Assembly: GCA_947447095.1 (NCBI GenBank)
Contig: CANFIL010000028.1
Location: 1 to 13,443, forward strand
From: Actinomycetota bacterium
GTDB taxonomy: Bacteria; Actinomycetota; Actinomycetes; S36-B12; UBA5976
Length of the DNA stretch: 13,443 nt
Direction: 5' to 3'
Position numbers and translations under genes: made by a program. Positions 1 to 7,536 of this stretch are shown here, in pieces (the stretch's first letter is position 1; each line of letters opens with the position of its first letter). Under the pieces are notes generated by a model that saw nothing but the letters and a program-made list of their open reading frames with translations, was not told the origin of the DNA and ran no database searches.

Positions 1-702
1 GAAACCTAGGATGACTCCGATGTTCAGCCACAGGCCAATCATCTCGAGCCATTCGTTGGTGGTCGTGCCGAGCGGATGCAACCAACCGGCGACAGTTTCA
101 GATGCGAATGCCCCACCGTTCATAAATGGGAAATTGTTTGTGCCTTTATCCACACTCACGTTGTATTGCGCAGCACGATAGAGCAGAAGTGTCCAGATCA
201 CGTTAAAGATCATGAAGAGCACAAACCATGCAGCACCCGTATGCGAACCAAAGAAGCGTGATTCGCGCCCTAACGTTTCTGGGTTCTTTCGAATGCGAAT
301 GACGGCGAACATGATGATGCCGACAACTACAAGAATCGAGAACAGGTCTTCCAAGAAGCCAACAACAGGTGAGTGACCAATGAGTGGAACAGCAAATTCA
401 TTATCGAATAGAGCGCCAAAGGCTTCAAGGATTGTTAACGACAGGACGAGGAATCCCCAGAATGCAAAAACGTGTGCAATGCCTGGAATAGTCCAAGCCA
501 AAAGTTTGCGTTGCCCAATCACCTCGGTTGCTTGAGTCTTAACGCGCTCACCACGATCGCCGGTTCGGTTTGGCGCAGGTTGACCGGAGCGCACAAGCTT
601 GAAGAGGAACAGCAATCGAGTTGCTGCAAGTCCAAGGAGTACCGCTGTGATCAGAAGACCTACGACTAGTCGAAGTGTCATGGAATCGCTCATGGTCGTC
701 AT
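1..702 (-). CDS. Iron-sulfur reductase (heterodisulfide-reductase-like), N-terminal membrane part, truncated by window edge
   Basis: An open frame runs on the minus strand from ATG at 702 to the left edge (234 codons, no stop), so only the N-terminus is present. Hydrophobic segments lie at about residues 9-30, 72-95, 113-133, 154-175 and from about 220 onward. They resemble the nitrate-reductase-gamma-like membrane domain of actinobacterial Fe-S oxidoreductases such as mycobacterial Rv0338c. The stretch GQRKLLAW...PGIAHVFAFWGF followed by LTILEAFGALF is what I recognise as typical of that family. The Fe-S and CCG cysteine domains of the full protein would lie outside the window and cannot be seen. 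The family is thought to act in electron transfer at the cytoplasmic membrane, but its substrate is not well defined. Start choice is uncertain: in-frame ATGs also occur at 693 and 681, and none has a strong Shine-Dalgarno. The gene is divergent from the M4 protease gene across 136 bp. Confidence 0.75.
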   Translation of the reverse strand, partial: MTTMSDSMTLRLVVGLLITAVLLGLAATRLLFLFKLVRSGQPAPNRTGDRGERVKTQATEVIGQRKLLAWTIPGIAHVFAFWGFLVLSLTILEAFGALFDNEFAVPLIGHSPVVGFLEDLFSILVVVGIIMFAVIRIRKNPETLGRESRFFGSHTGAAWFVLFMIFNVIWTLLLYRAAQYNVSVDKGTNNFPFMNGGAFASETVAGWLHPLGTTTNEWLEMIGLWLNIGVILGF

Positions 703-823
703 TGTCCGTTCGCGTGAGAAAATGGCTTAAATGCACCCTATCGCAGGGTTTCCCTATTGTTTCGTGGGATTTTGGTGGGCTTGAACACGTTGCAGGTGGC
801 GTACATTTGATAGACAAGCAGTC

Positions 824-829
824 AGGGAG
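824..829 (+). promoter_or_regulatory. Shine-Dalgarno AGGGAG for the GTG-started M4 protease
   Basis: AGGGAG is followed by a 9-nt spacer and then GTG at 839. It supports GTG as the initiation codon, since no in-frame ATG occurs before the signal peptide. Confidence 0.7.
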
Positions 830-838
830 TCTAAGCGC

Positions 839-3043
839 GTGAAGTTATCAAAGAGTGTCGCTGTTCTAGGTGCATTCATCCTCGGGGCTGCAGTCCTTGG
901 CAGCACTGCTGCTAATGCTGGAACTCAGGCACCTGCGGTTGACGTTTCTGTTTCACTTACCTCGCCGGAACCCTTGTTAACACCGACATCTGACGCATTG
1001 GCCGCTGCTCAAGCACACATTGAAAGTCACTCGAGTGCTTGGGGAATCACGCCGTCCCAGCTGAGCGAAGGCAAAGCCAGCTCGGGAATCGCTGGGATGA
1101 CAACGGTTAGATTCAGCCAGCAACTCAATGGACTAGAAGTTCTTGGTTCGCTCGTTGCCGTCACGGTGGATGACACCGGCAGTCTCCTGAGCTACACAAT
1201 TAAGACGGGTAACTCACCAGCAACTTTCACGCCGGCCACATCTCAATCTCAAGCGCGTAATCAAGCCCTGCAATCATTTGCAGCCAATCAGCAGGTGAAG
1301 GCAAGTGACCTAGAAGTGGTCACATCAACTGTCGCGATCGCAGATCCACATATTGTCGACTTTGTATCAGACGTTTCACACCTTGTATGGGTAGTCAAAG
1401 TTCAACAGAAGCGCTCGCCAATTAGTTTCACAACCATTTACCTCGATGCCTCGACGTTGACAACGTTGTATTCAGCCTCAAGTGTGCGAGAAGTAACGTA
1501 CGATCCGTCACCACTGGTGTGCGATCTGCAACTCATGGATAACTCGTATGCCGCGGTGGGACAGTCCAGATCAATTCTTCATGCAACGGCATCAATTGGT
1601 GTTAGTGCACGCAAGGCAACTCGTGTCGAAAAGAAACTTACTGGTCTTTCGGGTTCCCGAGTATGGTTCGTGGCGATGACCAGTTACGCCGGTGGAGTTT
1701 CCACTGCCTATCGCTCAGTGACAATTCCTAAGAGTGGAATCGCAACGTATAGTTTGAGCTTTGTCAATGTTCCTTCGACTTCGAAATACTCGCTATTTGT
1801 CGGTACTGGTACGTCTCGTCCGATCCAAAGCAAAATGATTCGAATTAAGACAGGCGCCGTCAAGACGCGCGTAACCGGTACTGTGCAAGGCGCTTTTCCG
1901 CGGACAGGTACAAAACTGAGTACCGCACTGCTTGCCACCGGCAAAACCGTGTCATTCCTATCACTGACTGGTGACACATTGCCGCTGTGCAACTACAACA
2001 ATTCCGGCGTCACAAAAACATCGACGAACGCGACAAGTCGAACCGAACGCAGCAATGCTAAGACGTATATTTCGCAAACGCAGCAATACTTTAGTGATGT
2101 CACGGGAATCGACATCTTCTCAGAAATGTATCTGGGCAACATCTCACCGAAAATAAATTTTGGAAAAACTCAAAGTTGCGGCACGCGACCAGAGGCAGAT
2201 TCGGAGTCAGGATATTGCACTCCTCGCGTGAGCGCATTTACCAACACATGCGTTTATTCGAATAGCACCTTGTCCTGTCCTGAATACGGAAACGCATTTT
2301 GGACACCATGGGTTTCGACCGACTGCCGCTCGGGATATTGCAGCGCAATCTTTATGGGTCGTGGGTTTGTAGCGGACGATGTCATTGCACATGAACTTGC
2401 TCACGGTGTTTCAGGCTATGAAGCATTCAACGCCACCATGTCGAACGATGCTGATTCGTTGAGTGAGGCGTATTCAGATTTCTTCGGAGAAGCGTTTGAC
2501 CAACTTAACTCTCGGCCTGGTGAAGCAGCCGATCAAGACTGGGGAATGGGCGAGGATGTAACTGGATCTTCGCCAGGACCATTCCGCAGAATGCGTGAGC
2601 AGGATCCTGATGGCGTGCCGTTTTATGGTGGTGGATGTTGGCGTGATGACAACGATCCACACGTGAACAATGGCCCTGCCGATCGATTTGCGTGGCTCAT
2701 CGGTCATGGTGGCAGCAATTCAGACGTCCCCTCGCGATGCTTACCGAATGATGGTGGTCAAACTGCTGGAATGTCTGTCTCTGCAATCGGAACAACACCG
2801 ACCAATGGGCTCTGTTCTGCTGACGGTGCAGACTGCACTGCAATTAAGAACATGAGCAAACTTGTGTTTTCCGCTTTGCCGAACATCTCAAGCGCTGCCA
2901 CCTATACCGATTTTGGCCGAGCTATCGTGATGGCGTGCAACACATTGTCAACCCGCAGTGGCTGGGTAGACAACGAGTCACATCCGGAATACTGCACTAG
3001 CGTGAACTCAGCGCTTGATGCGACCGGAATTCCGCGCAACTAG
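839..3043 (+). CDS. Secreted M4 (thermolysin-like) zinc metalloprotease with propeptide
   Basis: The 734-residue product begins with a signal peptide (about residues 1-27, likely cleavage after TAANA), so it is exported. Residues about 60-215 look like an FTP/PepSY-type inhibitory propeptide. The catalytic domain starts near residue 400 and carries the M4 signatures. NAFW is at 485-488. The zinc motif HELAH has H518, catalytic E519 and H522. The third zinc ligand E543 (in SEAYSD) lies 24 residues after the first His, as in thermolysin. The transition-state histidine is probably H608 in DPHVNNG. Between propeptide and protease, about residues 228-384, is a Ser/Thr-rich, probably beta-stranded insert bounded by two cysteines; I do not recognise it. 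It is likely an extracellular, broad-specificity protease that matures by propeptide removal. The GTG start is chosen because AGGGAG lies 9 nt upstream (824-829) and the signal peptide follows at once. The final codon overlaps the stop of the convergent gene. Confidence 0.9.
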   Translation: MKLSKSVAVLGAFILGAAVLGSTAANAGTQAPAVDVSVSLTSPEPLLTPTSDALAAAQAHIESHSSAWGITPSQLSEGKASSGIAGMTTVRFSQQLNGLEVLGSLVAVTVDDTGSLLSYTIKTGNSPATFTPATSQSQARNQALQSFAANQQVKASDLEVVTSTVAIADPHIVDFVSDVSHLVWVVKVQQKRSPISFTTIYLDASTLTTLYSASSVREVTYDPSPLVCDLQLMDNSYAAVGQSRSILHATASIGVSARKATRVEKKLTGLSGSRVWFVAMTSYAGGVSTAYRSVTIPKSGIATYSLSFVNVPSTSKYSLFVGTGTSRPIQSKMIRIKTGAVKTRVTGTVQGAFPRTGTKLSTALLATGKTVSFLSLTGDTLPLCNYNNSGVTKTSTNATSRTERSNAKTYISQTQQYFSDVTGIDIFSEMYLGNISPKINFGKTQSCGTRPEADSESGYCTPRVSAFTNTCVYSNSTLSCPEYGNAFWTPWVSTDCRSGYCSAIFMGRGFVADDVIAHELAHGVSGYEAFNATMSNDADSLSEAYSDFFGEAFDQLNSRPGEAADQDWGMGEDVTGSSPGPFRRMREQDPDGVPFYGGGCWRDDNDPHVNNGPADRFAWLIGHGGSNSDVPSRCLPNDGGQTAGMSVSAIGTTPTNGLCSADGADCTAIKNMSKLVFSALPNISSAATYTDFGRAIVMACNTLSTRSGWVDNESHPEYCTSVNSALDATGIPRN

Positions 3044-3699
3044 TTGTGTAGGTGCTGCATAGCCCAAGCGTAAATTGCAATCGCTCCGGCTGCAGACGCA
3101 TTCATACTGCGGGTTGAACCGCGCTGCTCAATTCCTAAGATCTGGGTACAGGCCGCGATACCTTCGGGTGACATGCCGGGACCTTCTTGGCCAAAGTACA
3201 GAACACACCGCTCAGGCATAGTTGATGACTCAATCCAGCCACAGCCAGGCACGTTATCGATGCCAACAATTGGCGTGTCATTGTCAATCGACCATTGTTT
3301 AAAGTCGGCAACTGTTGGGTGATGGAATAAGTGAAGATAGCGATCTGTCACCATCGCTCCGCGACGGTTCCAGCCCTTCTTGCCAACGATGTGAACGCCA
3401 GCAACGTTAAACGCATTTGCCGTTCGAACGATTGAGCCAATGTTCAAATCGTGCTGCCAATTTTCAATAGCGACATGCAACGGGCTTCGTTGAGTATCTA
3501 AATCGGCAACAATCGCTTCAACGGTCCAGTAACGATATTTGTCTACGACGTTTCGACGATCACCAAGCGCGAGGAGTTCAGGATCAAACTCGTCCCCAGT
3601 AGGCCATGGTTGGGGATGTGCATCGACACCAATGACTGGATAAAACTCACCTGGACCCAAATTGCTGCGGTCAGGTGCACCCTCTTCGGAAAACGTCAT
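3040..3699 (-). CDS. TrmH/SpoU-family RNA 2'-O-ribose methyltransferase
   Basis: The 219-residue protein carries the three SpoU (SPOUT) motifs in order. Motif 1 is LNIGSIVRTANAF (about residues 85-97, with N86 and R92). Motif 2 is LYFGQEGPGMS (about 167-177). Motif 3 is RGSTRSMNASAAGAIAIY (about 193-210). These form the trefoil knot that binds S-adenosylmethionine and transfer a methyl group to a ribose 2'-OH in tRNA or rRNA. The exact target nucleotide cannot be read from the sequence. About 70 residues precede motif 1, longer than the minimal TrmL type. The ATG start has no clear Shine-Dalgarno but lies 14 nt after the stop of the upstream methyltransferase gene, so it may be translated by coupling as the last gene of the operon. 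Its stop shares the four bases CTAG with the stop of the convergent protease gene. Confidence 0.88.
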   Translation of the reverse strand: MTFSEEGAPDRSNLGPGEFYPVIGVDAHPQPWPTGDEFDPELLALGDRRNVVDKYRYWTVEAIVADLDTQRSPLHVAIENWQHDLNIGSIVRTANAFNVAGVHIVGKKGWNRRGAMVTDRYLHLFHHPTVADFKQWSIDNDTPIVGIDNVPGCGWIESSTMPERCVLYFGQEGPGMSPEGIAACTQILGIEQRGSTRSMNASAAGAIAIYAWAMQHLHN

Positions 3700-3713
3700 A
3701 ACGTCGCTATGAA

Positions 3714-4601
3714 CTAAGCCGAAAGCGTTGCTGCTATAGCGGCAATGTGTGATGGCTCAGAGCCGCAACAAGCAGCAAATGCATTGATACCAATTTTGTG
3801 CATGTCTGAAACGAAGGTTGCGTAATCCTCTGGTGAACCCGTGTAAACAAACTCGCCACCAACGAGTTGTGGCAGGCCAGCATTCGAAGTCAAGAGAATG
3901 TGAACACCTTCTGGTTTTGCATCCGCCATCTCCTGGGCGATGACGCGCATCTCGTCAGTTCCACGTCCGCAGTTAGCGCCGATAACGCGCACGCCCATGC
4001 CGGCGATTTCCTGGATCGCAGTTGCTGGCTTTACGCCCATCATTGTGCGTAAGTTGGTGTCAAAGCTCATCGTTGCAACCACCGGCATACCTGGAGCAAC
4101 CTCATGTGCCGCTTCAACAACAGCTCGAACTTCGTCAAGGTCACTCATGGTTTCGATCAAGATTGCATCGACGCCACCATCAACAAGGCCACGAATTTGT
4201 TCCGAGAAAATCTCTTTTGCGGATTCGAGTGTCAGTGTTCCCATAGGTTCCATGAGTTCGCCTGAAGGACCAACGTCACCAAAGACAAAAAGTGCATGTG
4301 GGTTAGCATCGACAACTTCGCGTGCGACTTCGGCAGCAGCTTTGTTCAGTTCGTGTACCCGATCTTCAAGACTGTGCATTGCAAGACGTGGACGTGTTCC
4401 ACCAAAAGTATTCGTGGTCACAAACTGAGCACCAGCATCGGTGTAGGACTTCAATACCGCAGCAACGCGATCAGGATGCTCAACGTTCCACAATTCAGGT
4501 GCGCCGCCATCGGTCAAACCTGCGTTTTGAAGCGCAGTTCCCATGGCGCCATCGCCAACGAGAGTATTTCCTGCATCAAGATATTCGTAAACGTTGGCCA
4601 T
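3714..4601 (-). CDS. Homocysteine S-methyltransferase family protein (stand-alone, zinc-dependent)
   Basis: This 295-residue protein is a complete homocysteine-binding barrel (PF02574) with no cobalamin or folate domain. It has the N-terminal GDGAMGT loop (residues 17-21 region), TTNTFGG near 62-68, and the zinc-thiolate ligands C211 (in GANCGRG) and C278-C279 (AACCGSEP). The spacing matches the three cysteines of MetH and betaine-homocysteine methyltransferases. It should activate the homocysteine thiol and accept a methyl group to form methionine. The methyl donor is unknown and could be betaine, S-methylmethionine or a separate methyl-corrinoid protein. The start is well supported by GGAGG 7 nt upstream (4609-4613), embedded in the last codons of the preceding gene, whose stop ends only 2 nt before this ATG. 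Tight coupling to the PF13769 gene suggests a split methionine-synthase-like unit, which is inference. Confidence 0.85.
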   Translation of the reverse strand: MANVYEYLDAGNTLVGDGAMGTALQNAGLTDGGAPELWNVEHPDRVAAVLKSYTDAGAQFVTTNTFGGTRPRLAMHSLEDRVHELNKAAAEVAREVVDANPHALFVFGDVGPSGELMEPMGTLTLESAKEIFSEQIRGLVDGGVDAILIETMSDLDEVRAVVEAAHEVAPGMPVVATMSFDTNLRTMMGVKPATAIQEIAGMGVRVIGANCGRGTDEMRVIAQEMADAKPEGVHILLTSNAGLPQLVGGEFVYTGSPEDYATFVSDMHKIGINAFAACCGSEPSHIAAIAATLSA

Positions 4602-4603
4602 CT

Positions 4604-4903
4604 TTAATCCTCCGCATTCAGCGAGTCAAGTAATTCATTGAGCTGCTCTTCGTTGAGATTCTCTTCTAGTTCGCGACTGATGCGTTCAGCAATCTCCGAA
4701 ACACTTCCATCGGCTTGTGTCCATTCCGAGCGATTCCAACCGTTCATGTAGGCGTCCGCGTCAGATGCACCGAGTCTCATGGCGGCTTCGTCAATCGCCT
4801 CTTGGAATCGGTTGGCCAGAGCCACCTTAAAGGTGTCCGAGTCGTCACGTGCTACAACCATCGAAGGGATTTCACGCCAGTAAGTAATTTGAAATTCAGC
4901 CAC
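4604..4903 (-). CDS. Small PF13769-type ('virulence factor') protein
   Basis: The product has 99 residues, starting at GTG. ITYWREIP at residues 6-13 and NRFQEAIDEAAMRLGASDADAY at about 31-52 match, from memory, the short proteins annotated 'virulence factor' (PF13769). Despite the name they are common in environmental bacteria, and no biochemical role is firmly known. The C-terminus (about 66-99) is acidic and helical (EELNEEQLNELLDSL-like). I recall alphaproteobacterial relatives lying beside stand-alone homocysteine methyltransferase, corrinoid protein and methylenetetrahydrofolate reductase genes; here the next gene is also a homocysteine methyltransferase. A role in methyl transfer or corrinoid handling is therefore a reasonable inference. 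AGGTAG at 4913-4918, 9 nt upstream, supports the GTG start. It is the first gene of the minus-strand operon. Confidence 0.7.
   Translation of the reverse strand: MAEFQITYWREIPSMVVARDDSDTFKVALANRFQEAIDEAAMRLGASDADAYMNGWNRSEWTQADGSVSEIAERISRELEENLNEEQLNELLDSLNAED
4609..4613 (-). promoter_or_regulatory. Shine-Dalgarno GGAGG inside the upstream gene, for the homocysteine methyltransferase
   Basis: GGAGG on the minus strand lies within the final codons of the PF13769 gene, 7 nt before the methyltransferase ATG. It fixes the start and indicates coupled translation of the pair. Confidence 0.75.
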
Positions 4904-4998
4904 GTTGTAATGCTACCTGCGTTTACGCCACGTGCCATGTCCCTTGGCAAATAAATAGACACACGTGCGCAAGGATAGAAACGAGGTGAGATCGAAAA

Positions 4999-5676
4999 AT
5001 GTCCCAAGAAGTAAATAGCCAAGCGCCGTTCTGGCATCACACTCATCGCGGAGAGCCGCGCTGGCCCATCAGTCTTGTCGTGTTTACAGTGATCTTTCTT
5101 CAGTGGACATTGCCCGCTTCACTTAACGTCTCGAATTCTCGCTTGCTATGCGGGGTCGAAGCATCGGTGCTCCTTGTTGTAAACATTTTGAATCCTTCGC
5201 GGATTAGTTCCCATGAGATTTGGCCACGGCGCCTCAATCTCGCCTTGTTGATTCTCATGTCCGGCGCAAATTTGATTTCCATCGGGAATCTCATTAACCA
5301 ATTACTTAACGCTGGAGTAAGTGACGCCAAAGAGTTACTTGTCACTGGCGGTGCCATTTGGTTGACAAATGTGGTCGTATTTGCGCTGTGGTACTGGGAG
5401 TTTGATCGAGGTGGACCAGGTGCACGTGCTGAAGCTCGAGATCACATCCCTGACTTTATGTTCCCGCAAATGAGCGACCCAGATCTAGCGGAACCTCACT
5501 GGGCGGCCTCGTTTTTTGACTACCTCTATATGTCGTTCACAAACTCGAGCGCCTTTAGTCCAACCGATGTGCTCCCATTGAGGCGCTGGGCAAAAGGGTT
5601 GATGTTGACTCAGTCGCTGACTTCACTTGTCGTTGTTGCACTAGTCATTGCGCGAGCCGTAAACATTTTGCATTAA
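4999..5676 (+). CDS. Conserved multi-spanning membrane protein with channel-like pore loop, function unknown
   Basis: The 225 residues form about five hydrophobic segments, near 23-41, 51-66, 79-97, 116-133 and 203-221. Between the last two is a conserved-looking stretch: WYWEFDRGGPGAR (131-143), then DFMFPQ (152-157), then FDYLYMSFTNSSAFSPTD (173-190) and LRRWAKGLML. Its layout resembles the pore helix, filter and final helix of two-TM potassium channels, where a DALYFS...TTVGYGD pattern is expected. Here the selectivity-filter position reads SSAFSPTD, so it is not an ordinary K+ channel. I recall similar unnamed actinobacterial and proteobacterial proteins. A transport role is inference only. 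The start is supported by GAGGTG about 10 nt upstream. It is the first gene of a plus-strand run that continues with a hydrolase 31 nt downstream and an MFS gene. Confidence 0.75.
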   Translation: MSQEVNSQAPFWHHTHRGEPRWPISLVVFTVIFLQWTLPASLNVSNSRLLCGVEASVLLVVNILNPSRISSHEIWPRRLNLALLILMSGANLISIGNLINQLLNAGVSDAKELLVTGGAIWLTNVVVFALWYWEFDRGGPGARAEARDHIPDFMFPQMSDPDLAEPHWAASFFDYLYMSFTNSSAFSPTDVLPLRRWAKGLMLTQSLTSLVVVALVIARAVNILH

Positions 5677-5707
5677 TTCGATCGCTCCTGATTTAGAGTG
5701 AAGAACT

Positions 5708-6298
5708 ATGAAGCGCGTATTGATCATTCACGGCTGGGAAAATCGTCGGCAACCCAATCATTGGCAACGTAACCTTGCCGTTGCATTACGTCGAGATGGA
5801 CACACTGTGGCCTATCCGCAGTTGCCGAACACAGACAACCCGGTACTTGATGAATGGTTGGACGTTGTCGAGAACGAACTGTCAATACTTGACGAAGTTT
5901 CAAACGATGAACTCATTGTCTTTGGGCATTCCCTTGGATGTCTCACCTGGCTCAATGCGGTGAAGCGAGGAGCCGTGACATCAGAGGTCAGCCGCGTCAT
6001 GTTGGTCGCGCCCGCAGATCCGGCGCTATGCGATGGTGCATCAACATTTCAACTCGACCTTCACGATGCGTCGCTAAAGAACGCAGTGCATAAAGCGGCA
6101 GATTCCACATTGCTCGTAGCTAGCGATATTGACCCTTGGATTCCACAGGGTGTCGAAGCAACTTTCGCTACCTCGCTTGAACTTCCCTTCGTTGTTATTC
6201 CTGGCGCTTCACATTTTGCTGGTGAAGAAGGTTGGGGCCAATGGCAAGGTGTTATTGATTGGGTTACTAACCCCGATGCGGATTTATCGCACAGATAA
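5708..6298 (+). CDS. RBBP9/YdeN-family alpha/beta serine hydrolase
   Basis: This 196-residue cytoplasmic protein has the RBBP9 (DUF1749/PF06821) layout. A short first strand MKRVLIIHGW carries the oxyanion HG motif at residues 8-9. The nucleophile elbow is GHSLGC with S75. An acid lies in ASDIDPWIP (D140 or D142), and the catalytic histidine is H169 in PGASHFAGEEGWG. All triad positions are present, so it should be active as an esterase or amidase; its substrate is unknown. It has no signal peptide. Upstream is only a weak purine-rich ribosome site (GAGTGAAGAAC). It sits 31 nt after the membrane protein and 5 nt before the MFS gene, which suggests co-transcription. Confidence 0.85.
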   Translation: MKRVLIIHGWENRRQPNHWQRNLAVALRRDGHTVAYPQLPNTDNPVLDEWLDVVENELSILDEVSNDELIVFGHSLGCLTWLNAVKRGAVTSEVSRVMLVAPADPALCDGASTFQLDLHDASLKNAVHKAADSTLLVASDIDPWIPQGVEATFATSLELPFVVIPGASHFAGEEGWGQWQGVIDWVTNPDADLSHR

Positions 6299-6303
6299 CC
6301 GCT

Positions 6304-7530
6304 ATGAAAACTGAAACGACCGCTCTATTACGCGTGCCTGCATTTCGCACGTTGCTAGTCGCGCGCACGATTTCAAATTTCGGTAATGGTTTGAGTCCAA
6401 TCGCAATTGCTTTTGGTGTTTTGAGTTTGCCAGGCGCGACTCCGAAATCGTTGAGCCTAGTGATGTTCGCACAGATGCTGCCGATTGTTGTATTCATGCT
6501 CGTCGGTGGGGTGATTGCTGACCGGTACCCGCGAGCATTGCTCATTGGTTCTGCGGATATGTTGCTCAGTATTTTTGTAGTCGGCAACGGCATCGCCTTA
6601 GCAACTCACAATGCAACTGTTCAAACCATGATGATTGTCGGGCTGCTGAGCGGAACTTTGAATGCGGTGTGGTGGCCAGCAATGTCTGGGCTAGTTCCCG
6701 AACTCGTAGAAGAAGACCAGCTTCAGTCTGCAAACTCATTTGTTGGCCTTGTCTGTAACTTCGCCAACATCATCGGCACAGTGGCCGGCGGAATCATTGT
6801 GGCAACCATTGGAGCGGGTTTAGCAATTTTTGTCGATGGTGTGACGTTCTTTATTGCCGGACTGCTCGTCTTTCAATTACGCAAATTTGGTAGTCGGCGC
6901 AAGGTCGATGAGCATTCGCCATCTGTGTTTGACGATCTCGTACACGGATGGCGCGAGTTTGTTTCGCTCAAGTGGGTTGTTGCAGTTGTCGCTGGCTATT
7001 CCATCATTGCCATGCTGTTTGAAAGTGCCTTCGCGGTCGTAGGACCCGTCTTGGCTAAAGAAACTCTCGGGGGGCCAAAGCCCTGGTCATGGATTTTGGC
7101 ATCTTTCTCTGTCGGAATGGTCGTCGGAGTTCTCACCACAGTGAAAGTTCGACCAAAGCGACCATTGCTCATAGGCATTGTCGTGCAATTCGGTATGGTG
7201 CTCTGGTTCTTGTCGATGGGTCAGACGGAAAGTGTTCCGTTCATCATGGTGTGCGCATTCTTTTGTGGCTTTGCCATGGACTTCTTCATGGTGCTATGGC
7301 AAACCGCAATGCAAGCGAACGTTCCACGCGAATCGATCTCAAGAGTTGCATCATATGACGCATTCGGCTCGCTTTTCTTTGCGCCGCTCGGCCTGGTTGT
7401 GGCAGGACCTATCGTTTCTCGATTTGGAACTCAGCCAACTTTCACCGCATTTGCCGTAGTCATGGCAATTGTGGTCGTTGCAATGCTCTCGGTGCGCGAA
7501 GTCCGTAACCTAACAGGCCAGCAGGCCTAG
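6304..7530 (+). CDS. MFS transporter, EntS/MFS_3-like exporter
   Basis: The 408-residue integral membrane protein has about 12 hydrophobic helices in two halves joined by a charged cytoplasmic loop (about residues 195-215, KFGSRRKVDEHSPS). It begins with a short cytoplasmic LLRVPAFRTLLVAR segment and GNGLSPIA. The loop between helices 2 and 3, GGVIADRYPRALLIG (about 68-82), is the MFS motif A. This overall pattern matches the enterobactin-exporter-like MFS_3 group, often annotated as multidrug or siderophore exporters; the substrate cannot be told. The ATG lies 5 nt after the hydrolase stop with no clear Shine-Dalgarno, consistent with coupled translation. Only 6 nt separate its stop from the convergent gene, and I see no terminator hairpin there. 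Confidence 0.87.
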   Translation: MKTETTALLRVPAFRTLLVARTISNFGNGLSPIAIAFGVLSLPGATPKSLSLVMFAQMLPIVVFMLVGGVIADRYPRALLIGSADMLLSIFVVGNGIALATHNATVQTMMIVGLLSGTLNAVWWPAMSGLVPELVEEDQLQSANSFVGLVCNFANIIGTVAGGIIVATIGAGLAIFVDGVTFFIAGLLVFQLRKFGSRRKVDEHSPSVFDDLVHGWREFVSLKWVVAVVAGYSIIAMLFESAFAVVGPVLAKETLGGPKPWSWILASFSVGMVVGVLTTVKVRPKRPLLIGIVVQFGMVLWFLSMGQTESVPFIMVCAFFCGFAMDFFMVLWQTAMQANVPRESISRVASYDAFGSLFFAPLGLVVAGPIVSRFGTQPTFTAFAVVMAIVVVAMLSVREVRNLTGQQA

Positions 7531-7536
7531 CAAGCC

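Noticed and set aside
735..749. Small inverted repeat ACCCT-ATCGC-AGGGT upstream of the Fe-S reductase gene.
   Set aside because: The stem is only 5 bp, with no T-run and no second copy; it may be chance.
3940..4428. A 162-codon open frame on the plus strand, antisense to the homocysteine methyltransferase.
   Set aside because: It lies fully opposite a well-supported gene, lacks a ribosome site, and its translation is a low-complexity Ser/Thr/Arg-rich shadow.
4846..4967. Three CACGTG hexamers (4846, 4929, 4962) in and near the divergent promoter region of the PF13769 gene and the membrane protein gene.
   Set aside because: A 6-mer palindrome is expected about three times by chance in this window. 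One copy is inside a coding region and others occur elsewhere in genes (5423, 12800 region), so this is not good evidence of an operator.
5176..5668. The 12-base string GTAAACATTTTG occurs twice in the membrane protein gene (encoding VNIL each time).
   Set aside because: The two copies lie in unrelated helices with no flanking similarity. They are best explained by shared codon choice for the same tetrapeptide.
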